Source of the DNA: Monodelphis domestica
Taxonomy: Eukaryota > Chordata > Mammalia > Didelphimorphia > Didelphidae
Length of the DNA: 64,000 nucleotides
Direction: 5' to 3'
NCBI RefSeq assembly: GCF_027887165.1
Contig: NC_077227.1
Span: 85,933,735 to 85,997,734, forward strand
The notes under the pieces were generated by a model. It was not told the DNA's origin, searched no databases, and saw nothing but the letters and a program-made list of their open reading frames with translations. Both the position numbers and the translations under genes were made by a program. Positions 58,493 to 64,000 of this stretch are shown in pieces. The stretch's first letter is position 1, and every line of letters starts with the position of its first letter.

Positions 58493-59500
58493 TGAATAAT
58501 GAAAAACTATTTATTAAACACTTAACACTTCCAAGGGAAAGGCAGCTGGTAGCATTATGAGTTTGTGGGGCATATATCCTTACAATACGTGATACTTATG
58601 GGAAGGAACTCTATCAATTGTTGTCTATGACGACACTTACATTGTTTTATGCATCTACCCAATAGGTACATAATTAATGGTACCTTGAGTGCTCTTATGG
58701 GATCTAGAGACCCTTTTCCCCACCTAGAGAGATTTACCCAATGAAGGGGATGGGGGAAAGATGACCTAGACTAAGTAATCTGTGGCTTTCCACATTCATC
58801 CACTCAGTGCATTTTCTACAGGCTACCAATGACATGCGAGACCTCCATAATAGCCAACAAGAAGTCAAAACTATCTAAGAAGAAGGCAAGGGGTTCAAAC
58901 TGTTGACATATGATTGCAAATTTATATATTTGTTTTTCCCCTTTTTATCACCCATTTGCTTCAATGCAGGTCTCTTGCTATAACATCTCCCCCTTCTTTA
59001 AGCCTTAGCCAGGAAAAGAATGTAGAATCTTTGGCCAGTCCCCTACACATGGACAAATAAAAAATGCCTCTGCTTTCTAAGGGCTCTTCATGCTTTATCC
59101 TATGACATAATAGCTAAATAATTTTACACTCAAATGGAATATGCTTCAGATCCTTGCCCTCATAATTAGTCATTGACTTCTCCCAGAGCAAAGGTCTCTT
59201 TGACTACTAGACCTAGGGGACTCAAAATCTGCAAGTAGTACCCAACTGGGGCAGTGGTCGGTCCCCATTTTGTGTCTATATTTAAGTTTTACTCATAGTC
59301 AAGGATTTCTACAAGATCTGATCCTGCCCATCCGACTTCACCAGAGTGGATAGAGATTGCAAAAAGGGCTTTGACAGATACTAGTTCTCATTTTAGCTTT
59401 AGGAATAAAGCAAAGATACAAAGACTAATTATTTTTCCCCTCTTTACCACTTCCTGTCCTAGTTCTTCATCCTCTTCTTCCCTTTTAGTTAGCTAATGAG
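58493..59500. other. unassigned interval after LTR-B
   Basis: No primer-binding site or retroviral coding motif is recognised directly downstream of LTR-B, so a provirus cannot be supported. Confidence 0.4.
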
Positions 59501-60120
59501 ACAATTGCCAAAAGGCTGTCTGGTTAACTGATAATCAACACTGATAAAATAGGGTACTGTATTAAGGGATTTCTAGCAGGGCATAACAGGGCAAAGTGAC
59601 AGCATAAGACCCTGCAGACCAGCATTCCACTCAGAACTCCCAGAAATTGGGACTGGAGACAGAGAAGTTGCAGAAAGTGGTTGGTGGACTCTGGAAGAGT
59701 GAGGCTGCTTTCCTTTGGCAGTCAAGAGAGCCCAGGTGTGCTATATGGTTATTTCTGGGGTGGATCCAGAGAGCCAGTGTCCCTTTTCCTTTGGACTCTA
59801 CTGGAACTGGTGCTACTGCTGTGGAGAAGATTTCATCTGAGCTGTTACTGGGAATGCTGCTTGACCCAAAGGAAGTCTCCAGTGTTGTGAGAATCTTTGG
59901 CCCATTTGTCCCTGGCCCTATTCCTAACAAAACCCCCTTAACCTTAAGTATTATTTTAGAAATTTAGTTCAGGATTAGTTATATAAGTATAAGGTGTTTA
60001 ATCTCTAAATGGGTTATAAATTAGCTAATCTCTGATCCCTTTTCCCTTTCTCCCTTTAGATAAATAAACTGTTACTTTATATATAGTTTGAACCCTTCCT
60101 TTAACACTCCCCATAACATT
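59500..60120 (+). mobile_element. possible LTR or LTR-like repeat
   Basis: Less AT-rich body (59600-59930), then ctccctttagataaataaac with AATAAA, and a short tail ending aacactccccataaca. The order resembles an LTR R-U5 end. TG/CA borders and duplication are not established. Overlapping open frames of 69-106 codons on both strands have no recognisable domain. Confidence 0.35.
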
Positions 60121-61429
60121 ACCCCAGGAGTTTTTGGAAGATAGAGTTCAGTGAGTAATGTAGTTGCTTAAATCCTACCAGTTCTGATAATACAATTGGA
60201 CTCAATTTCAAACTGTCTGGATGAGTTTCTAATAAAAGATAATTCTCTGAGATATCTAAAGAAAGAAAAAAAAATCAGTTTGTGTTCAAAGCTCTCAACA
60301 GTAGAGGCAGCCTAAACTACAACCTGCATTAAAAAAATACCTACAAAGATATATTTTCAAGTCCCAAAGGAAGGGGGCAGGAGGTTGATTCACTAAAACT
60401 ATCTTGAAATAATGTGGAAGATCCCTCTAAGGTTAGGGTATAAGTAAACTTCACTTTGTCTAGAATATTGGGCCCTGGGTAAGCAGGTATGGATCTGATC
60501 TTTAGTAAGAGATATTCTTTTCTATTGAGTCCATATTTTCTCTTTCCCTCAGGAAAGGTTAGTTATAGGCCAATCAAGTAGACATTTCTCTTGGCTTAAA
60601 CTAAAAGTTTCCAACAGTTATATTTATGAAAATAATTCTTCACACACAACAAGTAGGAAAAAGTCAATAAAACTATGGTAAAGTGCAATACTCTAGAAAA
60701 TAAAATCTAATTCCATTGAATAAATATATATTAAATGACTAACAAGTGAAAGACAAAGTTTAGAAATTAAGTTAAAGCTATATTTCAAACTTATACTCAT
60801 CAAATCTTGAACTTCCCCAATGACCTTTTTCCAAAGAAAAGACTTCTAGTTCTACCCACCATTCAAACAGGATTTCCAAGTGAAATGACCCTTGAAGGGA
60901 CCTCATTAAGAGTAGCTTTTTAGAATTGCTACCCTTAACTTGCTTGGGAAATAAATTATCGAATTAACCAACCTTATTCTTGCAATTGGAAAGCAGAGAT
61001 GACCTGTCACCCTGAGCAATGAATGGGTGAGGGGTTAAATTGGAGTCAAAGAAAAAGGACCTAAAACCCACTATAAAATCCATTTCTTCCCTAGAACCAT
61101 CTTTCCTCACAAGGTCCAGAGGTTTTGTAAAATTCCTTTGGAATGAAAATGTAATTTTCAGTTAATTAGTGCTCATTACTTTTCCATTTAATATGTATCA
61201 GATTTCTTTTATGTGACCTTAAGATTAAGCTTCATGCAAGCATAGACAATTAGTATACACTGCTTTTCTATTGCCTGTTCTCAACACATTTTCCATTGTA
61301 AAACTCATCTATCTGAAGTTCATCCTCTCTTTGTCCCCTATCAGTAGATTGCATTCTGAAATTTCTACAAGTTTTCAATTACATGAAAAATGAGTAAATA
61401 TGTCTAATTCTCCATTGCATTCTGAGCAA
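60121..61429. other. unassigned interval
   Basis: AT-rich, no gene or repeat recognised with confidence. Confidence 0.4.
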
Positions 61430-61680
61430 CTAACTTTGTTGATTTTAATTATTTTGCTAATCTGATAGCTTTTGCTGATTTGATAGATGTGAAGAAGTAC
61501 TTTAAATTTGTTTTAATTTATATCTCTGATTATTAGTAAGATGAAGCATTTTTAAGTGATTCTAATAATTTGTTTCATATCCTGTCATTATTTGTTATTG
61601 AAAGGAATTTATTTTCATAAAGGTTGTTCTATTCCTTGTTTTTTATCTTAGTGTATGAGCCTTTCTTTCTTTCTGAGTAA
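61430..61680 (-). mobile_element. LINE-1 fragment, antisense
   Basis: ttttgctaatctgatagctt, tgatagatgtgaagaagtac, ttaatttatatctctgatta: antisense of the same L1 ORF2 region seen at 26.9 kb. Confidence 0.65.
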
Positions 61681-62139
61681 AGAGGAAAGGAATTTGGTCA
61701 GGGGAGATAAGCAAGAACCCTGGGGAATGACCTATAGGGAACTGGAGGAGGGAGAGAATGAGCAAAGTTGCCTCCTGCATGAGAACCTAAAGTGGTCTTC
61801 AAAATAGTGTTCCCTGGGAAACAGCAGTCTGTTGTGGGTATGGTGTGCCCTGAGAGGTATGTAATCAATCAATCAGAAGGTTTGGAATCCAACCCTACCT
61901 AGGATAGCAAAGTATAGACCTCATCTCCAATGCAACTATAACAACCTTATCCTCCCAGGCTCCTCCACTCCAAACTTCTCCCACTACAGTATACATTCCC
62001 TGCCTTCCCTCCCTCCATTCTTTAACTGGAGGCAGCTCCTCAGAGAATTATAACTTTACTACTCCCCATCTATCCAATAACAGTATTTGTTGAAGGAGTA
62101 CTGAATGAAGACATAAATAAAGGTGCCCAGAACAGAGGA
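61681..62139. other. unassigned interval
   Basis: No gene or repeat recognised. Confidence 0.4.
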
Positions 62140-62439
62140 TGTATGAAGGAAAGAAGAGAAGATGGGAAGAAGAAAGGGAGGGATGGAGGAAGGAAGGAAG
62201 GAAGGAAGGAAGGAAGGAAGGAAGGAAGGAAGGAAGGAAGGAAGGAAGGAAGGAAGGAAGGAAGGAAGGAAGGAAGGAAGGAAGGAAGGAAGGAAGGAAG
62301 GAAGGAAGGTAGGGAGGAAGGAAGGGAGGAAGGAAGGGAGGAAGGAAGGGAGGGAGGGAGGGAGGGAAGGAGGGAGGGAGGGAGGGAAGGAGGGAGGGAG
62401 GGAGGGAGGGAAGGAGGGAGGGAGGGAAGAAGAGAGGAA
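62140..62439 (+). repeat. (GGAA)n/(GGGA)n polypurine satellite
   Basis: Perfect GGAA units to about 62320, then mixed GGGA/GGAA. The 116-120-codon EGRKEGRKEG frames are by-products and not genes. Confidence 0.98.
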
Positions 62440-62449
62440 GGATTACTTA

Positions 62450-62560
62450 GGAGCCTATTATGTGTCGGGTACTGTTCTAAGGAATTTTACAAATTTCTCA
62501 TTTGAGTCCTAAAACAACCCAGTAATTTAGGTGCTGAAAGCTTCATTAAGCAATTCACTT
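62450..62560 (+). mobile_element. MIR-like fragment
   Basis: cctattatgtgtcgggtact, gttctaaggaattttacaaa, cctaaaacaacccagtaatt. Confidence 0.65.
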
Positions 62561-63389
62561 CACAGTCCATGAAGCTCTTAGTCCACCATACTTTGTAAAA
62601 TGGGAGTAATTTTCATTTGAAACTAGCTATACAAAACTAGAGTATCAGTTGTTCCAGTCAATGGTGTTTGGCAATCTTTAAGCTTAGGGCAGAGGAAAAA
62701 AAATGTATTCAGCTTTGAGCTGCCTCAGGAAGTTTATCCAATATTAGTAATTTAAAATTTATTGAGATTTTCTCTCATTTACATCTGCATCTGTGAGGGT
62801 AATCCCTGCATTAATAACAACACATCCATTGATCTATTAAAAATTTAAGATATCAAATATTGTCTTATTCTGGAAGTGGATCCAATTTGAGGAACATGCT
62901 TTTTTTGTTCAGTATACATTTCATCACAATACAAACACTCTGGCTTCTTGTCTAGCTAAACAAGAGGTTTGATTGCTCCAAGCGTATTCTCAATCATTTC
63001 TACTGAAATGTTATCAACATATTTTTCCACAGATATTAACATTCTTTGTCCTTTCAAAAGAGGAAAACAGTGTCTCTCCATATCTGGCCCTGAGGAAGCC
63101 TTTCAAAATGTTCAAGAGATATAGGCCCTTAAAAAAACAAATAAAAAATCCAAGCCTTTCAAAAGAACAGGGGGTCACAGGTTAGCCTTAAGGGCCAAGA
63201 ACTACAACTATTTATTGTAATGCAATTACCATACCAACTCAACCATCACACAAAGCCTCCTCTGTCTCTTATTAGAGAAAATCTACTTTAAAATACCAAA
63301 TAACTTTGTAAAAGCTGAAATCTCTTCATGAAAAATACCAAATATGACATCCCAAATCTGAACCATTACCTATGTGTTTCCAAACAAAT
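62561..63389. other. unassigned interval
   Basis: No recognised element. The 70-codon frame at 62973-63185 has no motif. Confidence 0.4.
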
Positions 63390-63515
63390 GATTTCAACTC
63401 TCTGAGTCTCAATTTCATCATCAATACAATAAAGAAAATAATTCCTTTTCCAGAAGGGTGTTAATGAAGATAGTACGTGTTAAACTTTAAATCACTATAA
63501 AAGTATATGTTATTA
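63390..63515 (+). mobile_element. MIR fragment
   Basis: tcaactctctgagtctcaat, ttcatcatcaatacaataaa, gtgttaatgaagatagtacg: decayed MIR right half. Confidence 0.55.
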
Positions 63516-63949
63516 TTGTTTCAACAAAATGGCTCAGTAAGAAACAAAGGACAGGAGAAAGCAGCTGAATTACTTAAAGATGCTAACAAAGATTACATTC
63601 CTTAGAATGGTATTCTTTTTTATCTCTCTTTAAATTGTACACTTCCACTACCCTCCTAATCTACTGGTTCATCGTTGCAGAGTATGTAAACTTGGCCTCT
63701 TGAAGGGTATTCCAGGGTATTCAAGTTTCATTTGGATGCAACAAAGTCAAGAAAACCAAGTGACATATGAATATGTCTGTTGTCTAAAGACTAAGTTATC
63801 TAAGTTGAAAGAGGTTCATCATGGCATTATCCATAGCATAAGGATTTTTTTTTTTTTTTGCCAAAGCAACTTGCAGAGATCATGAACTAACACATTAAAG
63901 AGACAATCCATATTGGTGGAGGGAATCTTCACACTGAAAAAAAATATAC
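63516..63949. other. unassigned interval
   Basis: Contains a T-run at about 63846-63859. No gene recognised. Confidence 0.4.
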
Positions 63950-64000
63950 ATAGATTGTGTGAATATTATAATCTTCATTTTACAGATGAAGAAACCAGTT
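63950..64000 (+). mobile_element. MIR-like fragment cut by the window end
   Basis: ataatcttcattttacagat followed by gaagaaacc, the core of MIR-like SINEs. Confidence 0.6.

Noticed and set aside
58493-59500. Full provirus downstream of LTR-B
   Set aside because: No primer-binding site, gag or pol motif recognised, and no second matching LTR nearby; LTR-A is 47 kb away and diverged, so the two are separate insertions.
59631-59967. Frames of 69-106 codons on both strands
   Set aside because: They lie in an LTR-like block, overlap each other and have no known domain.
62143-62512. Frames of 116-120 codons with EGRK repeats
   Set aside because: Translation of the GGAA satellite.

Overview
The window looks like repeat-dense, AT-rich, non-coding DNA from a marsupial mammal. 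Monodelphis-type opossum is my guess, but the species is not proven. The evidence is the repeat set: tRNA-derived SINEs ending in GGAAGGTAAGGGTTT plus poly(A), L1 3' ends of the marsupial type, MAR1-like, THER/MON1-like and MIR-like SINEs, abundant old L2, a CR1 fragment, and ERV LTRs. I found no intact protein-coding gene or exon, no functional RNA gene and no CRISPR array. The region is therefore intergenic or deep intronic. Repeat family names rest on recognition of consensus features, not on a database search.

Layout. 1-11 kb: L1 3' end (truncated by the window edge), a long AGAGG satellite, MIR-like SINEs, an L2 fragment, a small palindromic mariner-like element, and a long ERV LTR (LTR-A, about 9.41-10.58 kb) with internal repeats and a perfect 27-bp hairpin. 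11-25 kb: old SINEs and L1 debris, one full-length 7SL (SRP) RNA retropseudogene at 22.2-22.5 kb on the minus strand, and a candidate conserved non-coding block at 24.0-24.6 kb. 25-36 kb: minus-strand L1 remains, an LTR-like block, an L1/CR1/SINE nest, a 0.5-kb polypurine tract, a SINE with perfect target-site duplications, and a decayed C2H2 zinc-finger gene at about 34.9-35.9 kb. 36-48 kb: a second mariner-like element, a minus-strand LTR (LTR-C), a long L2 fragment split by a CT microsatellite, a solo LTR with a 6-bp duplication, a mosaic L1, and a GAPDH processed pseudogene. 48-64 kb: L2, two small LTRs nested in SINEs, a repeat-poor 1.4-kb block (50.4-51.8 kb), an L1 with a 17-bp perfect target duplication, a second member of the LTR-A family (LTR-B, about 57.4-58.5 kb), and a GGAA satellite.

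There is no operon or pathway to reconstruct. What the window records is retrotransposition: L1-type machinery plausibly made the L1, SINE, GAPDH and 7SL copies, ERVs left mostly solo LTRs, and later insertions interrupted earlier ones, giving a relative order of events. The least ordinary signals are the LTR-A/LTR-B family (a shared 31-bp palindrome, 47-bp U3 repeats and the LTR-A hairpin), the 7SL pseudogene, and the repeat-poor blocks that may be regulatory.
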